Positions 8,612 to 18,441 are shown, counted from the first letter of the stretch. The stretch: 64,000 bases of DNA from Oleispirillum sp963668495 (GCA_963668495.1 OY764545.1:186001-250000); one strand, 5' to 3'. The notes: a model not told the origin generated them from the letters alone. Numbers and translations are program-made.

Positions 8612-8773
8612 ATGTGGTATTGCGACCCGTATGGCGACATTCAGCACATGGAACCACGCGAAATCCTGAAACACGGCGAGTCCATGGACTTTACCCAGTG
8701 TCGACTCCGCCATGGCAGCGAAGAACAGTCTGCCAAGGTTGTGAAAAAGGAAAATCGGCAGGTGTTTGATTAA
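8612..8773 (+). CDS. Small hypothetical protein, 53 aa
   Basis: A short ORF, ATG at 8612 with AGGAG six bases upstream, ending TAA at 8773. It encodes 53 residues (MWYCDPYGDIQHMEPREILK and on), soluble, with two cysteines (residues 4 and 30), a lysine/glutamate-rich C-terminal half and no signal peptide or membrane segment. A good ribosome site, a Fur-like box upstream and a hairpin downstream make it a complete small transcription unit, which supports expression. I do not recognise the family. It is similar in size to small iron-stress proteins such as HemP, but the HemP signature is absent. Confidence 0.65.
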   Translation: MWYCDPYGDIQHMEPREILKHGESMDFTQCRLRHGSEEQSAKVVKKENRQVFD

Positions 8774-8802
8774 AACCCTGCGTTCCATGAACCCAAATCA
8801 TC

Positions 8803-8823
8803 AGGGGAGCCCAAAGCTCCCCT
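8803..8823 (+). terminator. Hairpin after the 53-aa ORF
   Basis: AGGGGAGC (8803-8810) and GCTCCCCT (8816-8823) form a perfect 8-bp GC-rich stem with a 5-nt loop, followed by TAAAATTTGTT. It is a probable intrinsic terminator, 30 nt after the stop. Confidence 0.65.
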
Positions 8824-8913
8824 TAAAATTTGTTCGTAATTTTTTTGCCCATGGACAAATTTATGGGCTTGCATGCTGCGCATTGTCGATGTAAAAGCTC
8901 ACCTCTTCTTTGG

Positions 8914-8989
8914 GCCGGCTTAGCTCAGCTGGTAGAGCATCTGATTTGTAATCAGAGGGTCGCGAGTTCGAACCTTGCAGCCGGCACCA
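8914..8989 (+). tRNA. tRNA-Thr (TGT anticodon)
   Basis: A 76-nt cloverleaf with acceptor GCCGGCT, D-arm GCTCAGCTGGTAGAGC, anticodon stem-loop CTGATTTGTAATCAG (anticodon TGT), T-arm AGTTCGAACCT and an encoded CCA. Its 3' end faces the Zorya region, and tRNA 3' ends are common integration sites. Confidence 0.97.
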
Positions 8990-8997
8990 TACTTTTC

Positions 8998-9029
8998 AAA
9001 GGCTTAGCAGCTAACGCTGCTGAGCCTTT
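8998..9029 (+). terminator. Terminator of tRNA-Thr
   Basis: AAAGGCTTAGCAG (8998-9010) pairs with CTGCTGAGCCTTT (9017-9029) through one G-T pair. It starts 9 nt after the tRNA and is followed by a T-rich stretch. Confidence 0.7.
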
Positions 9030-9046
9030 GTTCGTTTCTGGGATTT

Positions 9047-9067
9047 GGTACAGCATCGGTACAGCAT
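9047..9067. repeat. Tandem 10-bp direct repeat between tRNA-Thr and zorD
   Basis: GGTACAGCAT occurs twice separated by one C. It lies in the 245-nt gene-free gap between the tRNA-Thr terminator and the end of zorD. It could be debris of an integration event; I found no matching copy at the other side of the Zorya locus. No gene is supported in 9030-9274. Confidence 0.5.
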
Positions 9068-9274
9068 TTTCGCAGACGCATACGGCTCACACAGTGACAG
9101 CCAGTCCCTCAAACACCCATATTTTCCTACCACGCCAAGCATATCAAAACGCATAACCACATCATCTTGCAAGAGCAGTAGCATCCTCTTTTGGAGCTAA
9201 CCGAAAGGAGGCAACATCATATCCAGTCGAGACTTCTAGCCTCTAGCTAGTCCAAGAACATAACCTCCTTCAGC

Positions 9275-12200
9275 TCATACTCTTAAGTTTCCGTTTGCCT
9301 TTTGTATGAGCTTCTCAATCTGGCGCCTTTCATAAACAGCAACATTGTGCAGGGCTGCTTGTTTGTGTGCTGTGTCATTGAACTTGCCATTCGTTGCAAT
9401 GGCACGCTCAAACCGCACCCCCGGATGACGGGCCTGATATGCGGCAGCACCGGCAACGACATCCTTTACAGCATCCCATCCTAATGGACGATTACTGGAT
9501 GTGGATTTGCATTGCACCAAAACGCCTTCATCACCCTTGATAGCAACAACATCAATGCCTCCATCTCCGGATGGCGGAGTTGTATAAGCTTGTGAATATC
9601 CTTGCGCCAACCAGAGATCTTTACATAGATCCTCGAATTCCAAGGGACCGATATCATCTAGCACGTCTGATGAAAATGAAGACGTATAGTTAACGTTCTC
9701 ACCTTTCTCATCTTGCAGAAGAGCAAAGTCTCGATAATCGATCTCGCCAGGACAGTTCAGCATGTCAGCAGCCAATTCTTTCTTGGCATCGATCAATTTT
9801 GCCAGTTTGACTTCAAATGTTTCGAAGTCCGCAGATTGAATGGTCGGATATTGAACAAAAACCTCCTTTTCCTGCCCGATGCGATAGGCACGGTCTGTTG
9901 CCTGATTTTCCTTTGCCGGATTCCATGGACGTGTGAAATGTACAACGTGATTGGCGGCCTGAATATTCACACCAAAGCCAATTGCTGTGGTCGACAGAAC
10001 AATGACGTTAAAACCTTCTGCTTCCTGAAAGCGGTCAATAATTCTCTGCCGCGTTTGCTCTCCACGCACAGAGCAGGATTTCGTACCACCATTAACCACC
10101 GCCACCTGAAGACCTAAGCGCTGCTGAATGGCGCGTTGCACACGGCGCTGAACATCAAGAAACTCGGTAAAAACAATAACCTTTTCTTGCTTCGCTTTCG
10201 CTATCTCTAAATAGCCCAGCAGCCAGTTCAATTTTGGTGAATGCACACAAAGTTGCGCCAAGGGTTCAGCAGGATTGCCTCCAAATTTCAAATGGGAGGG
10301 ATCAGCGCAAATCATACGCAGTTGATGGAGTATGGGCAGAACAAAGGCTTTGCCACCTGCAGCCCCATATTTCAGCGGTGCAATGGCTGACGAATACAAA
10401 CCAACCTGCTTTGCGGAAATTGATAACCCGTCTGTATTCTCATGCTTTGGCTTGAGATCTGTAACCTCTTCTTTCATCCGTCGTAGGATTTGTGGCGCCG
10501 TCAGCGCCCGTAGTTCATCTAGACTTGCCTTTTTCTCATCGGTTTTGGCTTCAATTGGACGTACATAACGTTTGGAGAATGTATTTAACGGCGGCAGCAA
10601 ACCGGGCTGGATATAGTCAAACAAGCACCAGAGGTCCGTTAATGTGTTCTCAACAGGCGTTCCTGTGCAGGCGACACAGAAACGTACATTTTGTTTCTTT
10701 GCGGCACGTGTCACCAGTGCATTGGGATTCTTAATCCGTTGTGCCTCATCACAAACCATGATGCCCCAGTTTTCAGCGGCAAGAGAAAGCTCTTGATCCC
10801 GTAAGACTTCATAACTGGTCAGCACAATTTGAGCGTCGTTACGCCAATCCGGTTTCAAAAAGCGCACAAGCCCCTTATCCAAAAGATCAGGCGCAATTGC
10901 ATCCTGCTTTAATTTCACAGCATTTAGTGCAGCCCCATAAAGCAACATGACCTTGGATGCGCCAGGCTTAAAGAACTTACCAATCTCATTTTGCCAGTTT
11001 TCCAGTAAACTCACAGGAGCCACGACCAATACAGGCTGTGGATTGGGTGTGCGTTCCAAATACCAATGAATGAAGGTCAGAATTTGCAGCGTTTTTCCCA
11101 GCCCCATATCATCGGCAAAGACACAGCCATGGGCCTGTGCCGGGTGCTGCCACAAATTTTGCAACCATGCAACACCGCTTAACTGATGATTTTTCAAGCT
11201 AATGTTCGGCGCAAGAGTAGAAGGCAATTCCGGTTCTGTGTTTTCCGGCAAGGCCAGCAATTGCCCGCGTTTTTCTACATAATCCGCATTCTCAATGTTT
11301 TCGCCGATTAAAAGCTGAAGGCGGGTCTTTTTACGCCTTTCTGCCTCTAACTCAGGCTTGGTCAGCACGGCTTCATCCTCTGCCAACCCCTTGGGTTTAT
11401 CCGTAGGAATGGCATTCAGAAGAGGTTGATAGGCATCCAGGATATTCTGCGCATCCTGAATATCCATATCCCCCGGCCAGTCAGGAATGCGAACCCGCGT
11501 CTCCCCATTTACCGTCGCATGGAGAATCTGTTCATCCAATTCTTGCAATTGCTCCGGTGTTACTGAAAAATTAACCGGAGGGGCATCAGAACTTGGCTGG
11601 TAACTGATAATGGGTTGAATATCATCAGGAATCCACGAGCCATCTTTATCTGTCTTTTGGATATACGGTGAATAGACGGGTTTGTATTCATCAATCCCCA
11701 TGATGCGTGCCGAATAACGGCTGATATCAAGAATTTCTTCCGCACTGATCACAGGCTGTTCGGCAGCCCAGCATTCAGCCAAATATCCCGTGAGCTTTTG
11801 CAGATTCCCTGCCGTATTGCCACGTAATTCCAGCTCATGCCCTTGCCAATGAAAACACGGCATCTCCGTATCCTTGGCTCTACGTATCTTGCGCACAAAA
11901 GACATAACGGCAGACTTGTCCTGCAACCGCAAATAGTGAGCTGCACTCTCTATTTCTTCTGTATTTTCAGATTTCAGGCTAATGACAATACAATTGATTG
12001 CACCTCTATCGTTGCGCTTAGGTACAAGATCAAAATCGGAAAACACGATTCCAGCGGCTATCCGTAGGGTCTCAAACCGTTCTGGAGGCAAGACCTTTGC
12101 CATGTCTTCGCCAAGGACCGCATAGGGGTTGCGCAGGAAGTTTAATGCGCGGTTTCCAGACACACGACGACCCGGCATTTTGCGTATTTCACGCAGAACG

Positions 12201-13021
12201 GTCTTCACCGCCTCATCCGGGATGACACGCATCATTGCGTTTCCTGGCAACAATATGTCGTAGTGGTCCTGGACCTGATCGTAACCATCAAATGATGAGA
12301 GCCATTTGTCTTGTGGCACACCTTCTGCTGTTGGCGCGATCTCGACAACCTTTGTGCCATTCACATGGACCACACGCATATCAATATCCAGCTTATCAAG
12401 ACTTATGATAACGGACTTCTGTAGATAGTTGTCGAGCCGTGCATCTGCGGCTAATGCAATTTCCCGAACCTTTCCCCATAAACACCTATTGTCCTGCGGC
12501 GTGGAGGGTGTACGCGTAGCAAGATTCTTGATCGCCTCGGCCAGTTTCCAACTCTGTTCCGTAAGCAGGTGTGTTTTGCCACCATACGCGACCAATCCAC
12601 CAGTGCGCTTTACACCTGACACAGGACGATTGTTCTCATCAAGCCAACCAAGGCTAATCCGAAAACCCACATCACTTAAACTGCCATAAGAAGTCAAAGA
12701 TGGCCGAAGCTGTGCTGTCTCAGGCAAATTCAGAAGAGGAAGACTGGATGCATGCACATCACAGAGTTGCAACTCGTATACGCTACCCCAGGGCAAAAGA
12801 AAGCTGTCATCTAAGACTGGTCCCCATTCTTCTTGCTCTAACTGCTGTAGATAATAGACAGTTTCCCACTCGTGAAATTCCTCAGCTCGTTGCAACCACT
12901 CGAAGGCTTCTGTGCCTGCTAATGCGCCCTCGGGCGTGAACTGTATATCCCCATTCGTGTAGGTACGCTTCAGAGTGGCTGTTGGAGCGATATTGGTCTT
13001 TTTACGGAATAATCGCAGCAT
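9275..13021 (-). CDS. zorD: Zorya type I protein ZorD: SNF2-family helicase with C-terminal Mrr-like nuclease domain
   Basis: A 1248-residue effector-type protein. A long N-terminal region (1-600) precedes a SNF2/SWI2 ATPase core: Walker A DDMGLGKTLQ near residue 637, the Walker B box CDEAQRIKN near 758 and motif VI QATDRAYRIGQ near 1043. The C-terminal domain (about 1120-1235) has the Mrr/PD-(D/E)xK signature GDGGIDVVAIKGDEGVLVQC, giving the D...Q-x-K catalytic set. Known type I Zorya ZorD is a helicase/nuclease thought to degrade phage DNA when the ZorAB motor is triggered. It starts 3 nt after the zorC stop and is the last gene of the operon. It is intact, with all motifs present. It is longer than the best-known ZorD (about 1080 residues, from memory). 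Confidence 0.9.
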   Translation of the reverse strand: MLRLFRKKTNIAPTATLKRTYTNGDIQFTPEGALAGTEAFEWLQRAEEFHEWETVYYLQQLEQEEWGPVLDDSFLLPWGSVYELQLCDVHASSLPLLNLPETAQLRPSLTSYGSLSDVGFRISLGWLDENNRPVSGVKRTGGLVAYGGKTHLLTEQSWKLAEAIKNLATRTPSTPQDNRCLWGKVREIALAADARLDNYLQKSVIISLDKLDIDMRVVHVNGTKVVEIAPTAEGVPQDKWLSSFDGYDQVQDHYDILLPGNAMMRVIPDEAVKTVLREIRKMPGRRVSGNRALNFLRNPYAVLGEDMAKVLPPERFETLRIAAGIVFSDFDLVPKRNDRGAINCIVISLKSENTEEIESAAHYLRLQDKSAVMSFVRKIRRAKDTEMPCFHWQGHELELRGNTAGNLQKLTGYLAECWAAEQPVISAEEILDISRYSARIMGIDEYKPVYSPYIQKTDKDGSWIPDDIQPIISYQPSSDAPPVNFSVTPEQLQELDEQILHATVNGETRVRIPDWPGDMDIQDAQNILDAYQPLLNAIPTDKPKGLAEDEAVLTKPELEAERRKKTRLQLLIGENIENADYVEKRGQLLALPENTEPELPSTLAPNISLKNHQLSGVAWLQNLWQHPAQAHGCVFADDMGLGKTLQILTFIHWYLERTPNPQPVLVVAPVSLLENWQNEIGKFFKPGASKVMLLYGAALNAVKLKQDAIAPDLLDKGLVRFLKPDWRNDAQIVLTSYEVLRDQELSLAAENWGIMVCDEAQRIKNPNALVTRAAKKQNVRFCVACTGTPVENTLTDLWCLFDYIQPGLLPPLNTFSKRYVRPIEAKTDEKKASLDELRALTAPQILRRMKEEVTDLKPKHENTDGLSISAKQVGLYSSAIAPLKYGAAGGKAFVLPILHQLRMICADPSHLKFGGNPAEPLAQLCVHSPKLNWLLGYLEIAKAKQEKVIVFTEFLDVQRRVQRAIQQRLGLQVAVVNGGTKSCSVRGEQTRQRIIDRFQEAEGFNVIVLSTTAIGFGVNIQAANHVVHFTRPWNPAKENQATDRAYRIGQEKEVFVQYPTIQSADFETFEVKLAKLIDAKKELAADMLNCPGEIDYRDFALLQDEKGENVNYTSSFSSDVLDDIGPLEFEDLCKDLWLAQGYSQAYTTPPSGDGGIDVVAIKGDEGVLVQCKSTSSNRPLGWDAVKDVVAGAAAYQARHPGVRFERAIATNGKFNDTAHKQAALHNVAVYERRQIEKLIQKANGNLRV

Positions 13022-13024
13022 GCC

Positions 13025-14723
13025 TTATTTTCTCCACCAACCACGGCCCAACATGTACTTAAATCCAAGATCTCTCAAGTGTAGAGCCGTTGCATCTTTT
13101 TCATAGTCATGGAATGCCCATAACGCACCACCATTAGAGCGATAGTCCGCTGTCTTAATGTTCTGTTTCTGACAAAACGCATGAAACAATTCGGGATCAA
13201 CCGGCCTTACGTTGCGTTGAGGACGCGTCATTCCAGGTACTGGCCGCTTTGGAACAGCCTCTCCAAAATTTGCTTTCACTTCATTTCGCTGTGAAAATTG
13301 GGGGGGCAGTACGATGCGCTTGTGTACTACGATAAATGGCTGAAGCATCACCTTGGTCATCATCGGGATAAATCCCCATGCCAGACAATTCTCGGGAAAA
13401 TTTATCTTCCCAATTGGATTGGTGTGTCCCCCAAAATAAATGACGGCTTTTATCTTTTAGCGAACTAAAGCCAATTTCTGCCTTATTCAGAGGAAAACCA
13501 ACGTCTTCATTTGCATAGCCATAGGCCGCACTGCCTGTATGGCTAAACTCGACGAAGAAAACATGGCCAATTTTCATTATGATAGCACTGGCCCGCGCAT
13601 CCCCACCATACATGTAGCAAACACGGTCTCGGCGCTTATCTCGTAACTCTTTGAAATCTGGATTTGGACTATGATAGGGGGCACGTCCAAGTGCGATACG
13701 AATAAACGTCATCTGCTTATGATAGCGCAGCCAGAAATCAAACCGCCGCTGGTCTGCTGTTTGATCTTCCTGCAGAACCTCAAAGAATGTCTTCAGATCA
13801 TCACGCACCAACCATGCCTGCACCATACTTTTGACTTCTGGAGCCACCAACCCCCAACGCCCTTTTGAGAACAGGTTTGGCGTCCCCCAGTGTTGAACAG
13901 CAAAATCACGCAGCCCTTCGTGATGAACATCAGGACTATGCCGTTGATAACGTGGCAAGAGCTGGCACAAGGCATCATCAACCAGCAAAGGGTGAGGCTC
14001 CAACGTTGCCAACACACCATGCAAATACCCAACAAATGTCAGGTCATCCTGATCACAAAGTCCACGTACACGCTCCAAAATGACCTCACGCCAGAACCAA
14101 CTATGCTCAGGAATATTCAGATCGTCTTGCAACGTCCGTTGCCAATTTTCATCACCACTTAGCAGCTTGTCCGTATATGTCTGGCACGGTCGATCTGTCA
14201 GCAAGTTGCGATTATCCAGCAACGCCAGCAACCAGCGCGGCATTCGTTGTGATTTACGCTGCAAAGCATCGAGGGACCGGGAAAGAAAGCTGCGCAATCG
14301 TTGCCAATTGACATTTTCCACCTCATTGGCTTCTTCTGCTTGGTAAGAGAAGTAACTATGCAAAAGACCACGCCATGCGGAATTTGTCAGCGTGCCTTGG
14401 GAAAAGCCGCTTTCAATACCATCGAGCACAGTCGGAAACATGCTTGATTGCAACAGGCTTCCCGTATCAAAGGGTTCGTTCAGCCCCCAACACACATATC
14501 GAATTTGCGATTGCACCGCCGTCACGCCATCCTCTCGCAAAATTCGCAAAGCCTGCTGTATGCGGTCCTTATTTTTGCCTGCTGTCATACCTGCATTGTG
14601 ATAGCGGTCCTGCAGAACACGAACAGTCTTCACCATGTCTTCCGCCCGACCCAGCTTCGGCGGCGAAGCTTCTATCCGTTGAATAGATGAGGCAAGATGA
14701 AGTTTCAGGGATTGCAAAGGCAT
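13025..14723 (-). pseudogene. zorC: Zorya type I protein ZorC (EH-signature), frameshifted near its C-terminus
   Basis: The main frame runs from 14723 (MPLQSLKLHLASSIQRI, with GGAG upstream) to a stop at 13281. A second frame, 13363 to 13025, supplies the missing C-terminus, ending LGFKYMLGRGWWRK. The two overlap around a run of seven Gs (13300-13306, Cs on the coding strand). Removing one C joins them as ...HRTAPPQFSQRNEVKANF... and gives a protein of about 565 residues, the size expected for ZorC. The EH-signature-like segment RRFDFWLRYHKQMTFIRIA lies about two-thirds along. ZorC's biochemical role is poorly known; it is thought to link ZorAB to ZorD and DNA. As written, the last ~100 native residues are replaced by a short wrong tail, so function is doubtful unless the tract varies. 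Confidence 0.85.
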
Positions 14724-14739
14724 ATCAAGACACTCCGCT

Positions 14740-15450
14740 TTACCTGATTTTGCAGTGCCCGACGGGGGCAGTGTTTTCAAAATTCGGCTGGCGTTTCTCT
14801 CGTAACATTAAGAAATCCAAACGCAATTCAACACGGCGGCTTTCTTCATGGGTCGCCAATGTGGAATTGGATGAAAAGCCACCGACCAAAAACAAGCTGC
14901 GTATTGCTTTTTTTTGCTCTTCTGTCAGGTCTTGGCTTTCTTCAGATAACAATGCGCAAACGACACTCTCCGCTCGCATCAAACTGAGGTGCAAATTATG
15001 AAGATACGTACCCGTAGGATCGGTAAAGCCCTCGACAATGACGCGTTTAAACCAGCGTTTGCCGCCTTCCGTTTGTGCCATCTTCAAAATTTCCGGAACA
15101 AAAGCACGCAGAGCATCCTTGCCTTCAGAGCTGATATGAAAATTATTTGAAGCGAAATTTACTTTTTTGCCAAACTTGATCAACACCCGATCACGATTGC
15201 CAACCACTTTAACGTCATTGTAACCGCCCGCCGTATTTTTCAGATCGCTAACAATACGCTCAATGGCCTGCGTTCGTTCAACCTCATCTTTTTGCATATC
15301 ACGCACTTGGCGTGTTACGGACAGCAAAGAAATGGTCATGACCACCAAGAACAGGACCATCAACGCCGTCATCAAATCGGAAAAAGAAATCCAGAACGGC
15401 TTTTCTGCTTCATCGCTGCGTTTTTTGTTAATTACGACACGTCCGAGCAT
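14740..15450 (-). CDS. zorB: Zorya protein ZorB: MotB/OmpA-like stator subunit
   Basis: A 236-residue inner-membrane protein. A short cytoplasmic tail is followed by one transmembrane helix at about residues 18-42 starting FWISFSDLMTALMVLFLVVM; Asp25 in this helix matches the ion-carrying aspartate of MotB-type stators. The C-terminal half (about 90-215) is an OmpA-like peptidoglycan-binding domain with VIVEGFTDPTGTYLHNLHLS and a RRVELRLDF end. ZorB forms a proton-driven membrane motor with ZorA that senses infection. It starts 12 nt after the zorA stop behind AGGGGG and ends 16 nt before zorC. It is intact. Confidence 0.92.
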   Translation of the reverse strand: MLGRVVINKKRSDEAEKPFWISFSDLMTALMVLFLVVMTISLLSVTRQVRDMQKDEVERTQAIERIVSDLKNTAGGYNDVKVVGNRDRVLIKFGKKVNFASNNFHISSEGKDALRAFVPEILKMAQTEGGKRWFKRVIVEGFTDPTGTYLHNLHLSLMRAESVVCALLSEESQDLTEEQKKAIRSLFLVGGFSSNSTLATHEESRRVELRLDFLMLREKRQPNFENTAPVGHCKIR

Positions 15451-15462
15451 GGATCAGCCCCC

Positions 15463-17634
15463 TTATACTGAGGCTTTTGCGCGGAAATCAGACATAATTC
15501 CCTCAAGCTCACTTAAGGATTCCCCAAGCATACCAACAGCAGTTGATAGGGATTTGTCAAATGTCCCACGATTTGTTTCTAGGCTGCTTTGAACTGCGCT
15601 ATTGAAGGCATCAAAAGACTCGGCAAGAACCTCTGAAACGCCTTCAAGGTACGTACGAGTTTCCCCATGCGTTTCCTGAAAACGTCCGACCAACATTTCC
15701 ATATCATCCAGCAGAGATTTGCTAACATCTGCGCGCTGATTGGCCTCATGCGCCACATTGCGCAAAGATTCTGTCATGGCTTCTAGACTGCCAGTGGTTT
15801 GCGTATAAGCCGTAACCGTGTCACGCATAGCCTGCCCGGCGCTATCCATACCTTTTGCCACTTCGGCAACCCGTTCAAACACCTCTCCGCCCCTGCTCAT
15901 TGCACCTGTTACGGTATCCCCGGCAGATGTGAAGCTATCGGCGGCAAGGCGCATTTTTTCCGCCCCTTGGTTCATGCCATTGACCACATCAATGGAGGTC
16001 TTATTCAGCATGCTGATATTTTCGGTCAGGCTTTGATTGGTACTTTGGACAGAGGAGACAAGTTTTTCGATACGTGTATCCAGTTCCGCAAGTTGTGCAT
16101 CATTGCGACTAGCAGCGTCCTGTTGATGTTGTGAGATATTTGACATGGCAGAGTCCAAGACCGCCCGCATGGCCTGCAAGGACTGCGACATTTCGCCACC
16201 AAAATGGTTCGCCGTTTCGCTGCTGGCTTTTTGCATTTCAGCAACAATGTCGGCCATGGCTTGTTTTAGCTTCTGCGTATCTTCTGCGGTATTCTCCTGC
16301 ATAGTTTGACGCTTGCTTCGCCATGCCTTCCATCATGCCTTTGATGTTCTCCTGCATGCCCTGTAGGGCAGAGGCAATCGCATCTTGGGTATTGCTCTGG
16401 CTCCCAGAAATTTGCTGCTGCATTTGCGTCACAGCCGCATTCATGGTTTCCACCATGCGGGTTTGACGGGCTTCGGCCTCTGCCATCATTTGCGCCAACT
16501 GGTTAGACATGGCTTTGTTCGCACTGTCCCCGGCTTGGGATAGGTCTTGCGTCAAGCGTTGAAAACCTGACTGCATTTCCTGCATGCTCGCCACGCTTTG
16601 CGCCATCATGGTGGATAGGCCTTGCATTTGGCCGCCAACCGTATTCTCCAACTTCTCCGTAAAAGCGGCTAGAAGATCGCCGACCATAGTGTGAACAGCT
16701 TCCCCCTGCTCACCACTGGCGATTTTTACCAGCCCCGCAATTTCACCTAATGGCTCTTGTAGGGTTTCATTGATGCTGGTGCCGATATGCTGCGCCATAT
16801 TTGTACTGGCCTGGTGGGTTGCCGCGATCTGATGATTGGTCAGATCAGTCAGAAGGACTTTTAGATCCTCAACCAGACTGTCTTTCAGGTGTTTGGTTTG
16901 TGTGGAATTTTCTTCGGACGATTTTACCAAGCGGGACAGATAATCTTCACCAACACCTGCATCGTACAAATCGTCGATAGCGCGCGTCAGACGACCAAGA
17001 CAACGATGTTCCAATTGTATAAAAGTTTTTCAATCAGTGTAATGATGATAGCGATGGCAATGGCAGAACCAGACGCAACGAATGCCTCTTTCACGCTTTC
17101 AATTAGTTTCTCAAGCCCCACACTTAGTGCTGCAGGGTCATCCAACTTCATGTTGAATTCTTGCAACCCAACGATCAAGCCGATGAACGTACCAATAATC
17201 CCTGCACCGGTCATAATGCCGGGTAGATGACGGAAGAACTCTGCACTAATCCGCTCATCAATTACGGCTTGAGGATTAAAAAAGGCTTCTGCTGGCACTG
17301 TTGCACGAATTTGCACAAGCTCTTCTATCCCTTGGACATCGCCATATTGCCGATGCAAAGTCTCCGCATACTCTGACCATAAGTGCTTTAAGCCACTTTT
17401 TTCAGAAAAGATCGTACTTAAGGCATCTTGATCCAATTGAGTGCCCGTATTTTTAACACCCACCAATGCACGTGTTGTTGTTTTCAGGTTTAAAACAATT
17501 GAGATTGAAGGCCATAGATAAAAGACAACAAAACCAAGAAACGCCAAAAGTGTTAAGCCGATAATCAGAAGTGGGACAAAGCCAACCTCAACACCCCAAA
17601 TCACTTCTCTAATCTCTAACATGTCCCCAAGCAT
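15463..17634 (-). pseudogene. zorA: Zorya protein ZorA: MotA-like stator subunit with long tail, two frameshifts
   Basis: Three overlapping frames make up one gene. Frame 1 (17634-16987) carries the MotA-like channel with hydrophobic helices and the core FFRHLPGIMTGAGIIGTFIG. Frame 2 (to 16238) and frame 3 (16302-15463) carry the long helical cytoplasmic tail typical of ZorA. Adding one T near 17013 joins frames 1 and 2 as LLYNLEHRCLGRLTRAIDDL. Deleting one base near 16312 joins frames 2 and 3 as GMAKQRQTMQENTAEDTQKL. The restored product, about 723 residues, has the expected length. I chose the ATG at 17634 because GGGGAAGAG precedes it. As written the gene would give only the membrane part, so the defence system is probably inactive, or the assembly has errors here. 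Confidence 0.85.
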
Positions 17635-17712
17635 CTCTTCCCCCATCACAAAAAACACCAATACGTGCAGACCGCATATCATAAAAAAACCATGGCAGGC
17701 AGATTGCTCCAA

Positions 17713-18365
17713 ATTATAGTAAAGGCGAGATAGAAATACGCGCTATGAGGTAAGAGCGCTTCGCTACGAATATGTCAGCGTTTCTGCGGTTGTGTGCCTC
17801 ATGGTAGACGCGTTTGATTTGCCTTCAAAATTCGGGGGCTAAATTATTTCTGGATTTACAGATGTCTATGTCTTGCCAGGGCATGGGTATATGTCCCCCG
17901 CGCATCATTCCGGGTCAGAGTAAAAGTCATGGATCAGTCCGCACTTCATGCTGCTTGATGGTTCCAGCAAAGACCCGCTGGTTTAAAGGCTGGGGCGTAA
18001 CGCCGACTACTCAGCTTTATGAAGAAATAAGCAGTTGATCCCAACGTTCCATTAATTCCTTGGAGTTGTGCAATAGACGTTTGATGTTCCGTACTTGCTG
18101 GATCGTCGCAAACTTTTTCAGTCAGAGTCGCGACAGGCCAATAATGGTTGCCTGCAAAAACCATCACAAATGCGCCTAAACAGTACTCGCAACTTAACAA
18201 AAACAACAAAATACTCGACATTAAATATACACAACTAAACAAAAATAATAATTTTTATGTTTTATTTGCTTTTATTTTGACCTTGCTGCGTTCCTTTATA
18301 ACATGTCGCAAAAGGCAACCCGTCCTCAGCTCGCCTTATTCACTCATACGGCTCCGCCATGGAAT
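17713..18365. other. Gene-free stretch between zorA and the O-methyltransferase
   Basis: No ORF here looks real. The short frames have no ribosome sites, domains or convincing composition. The minus-strand fragment starting MPWQDIDICK (about 17860-17900) faintly recalls the N-terminus of IS481-type transposases (MPWxxx...) but diverges at once. From about 18180 the DNA is very A/T-rich and holds a TTGTTAAG half-site (18193-18200, minus) and probably the promoter of the downstream gene. Confidence 0.5.
18193..18200 (-). promoter_or_regulatory. TTGTTAAG half-site upstream of the O-methyltransferase
   Basis: CTTAACAA on the plus strand (TTGTTAAG on minus) is the same octamer found before the TonB receptor, MarR and methylase genes. 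The second arm is not well conserved, so it is a weak member of the set. It lies about 240 nt before the start codon. Confidence 0.35.
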
Positions 18366-18406
18366 GGCAAGGAAGCTGTGCCCCTTTTTGGCACGCGTTC
18401 CTTGCC
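18366..18406 (+). promoter_or_regulatory. Two-tier hairpin in the leader of the O-methyltransferase gene
   Basis: GGCAAGGAA (18366-18374) pairs perfectly with TTCCTTGCC (18398-18406). Inside it GTGCC (18378-18382) pairs with GGCAC (18390-18394) around a CCTTTTT loop. The structure ends about 35 nt before the start codon at 18442. It could be an attenuator or RNA-level control element; no known riboswitch motif was recognised. Confidence 0.5.
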
Positions 18407-18441
18407 GCTTTCTTATCCGATAATTAAGGGAACCAAACATC

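Noticed and set aside
8830..9156. 108-aa ORF across tRNA-Thr
   Set aside because: It reads through the tRNA gene and its terminator, so it is a chance frame.
15463..17712. Three separate small genes in place of zorA
   Set aside because: The frames overlap, use non-ATG or internal starts, and join to a normal ZorA with single-base changes.
17860..18242. IS481-type transposase remnant (MPWQDIDICK) and a 98-aa minus-strand ORF
   Set aside because: Similarity stops after a few residues, and no terminal inverted repeats or transposase motifs are visible.
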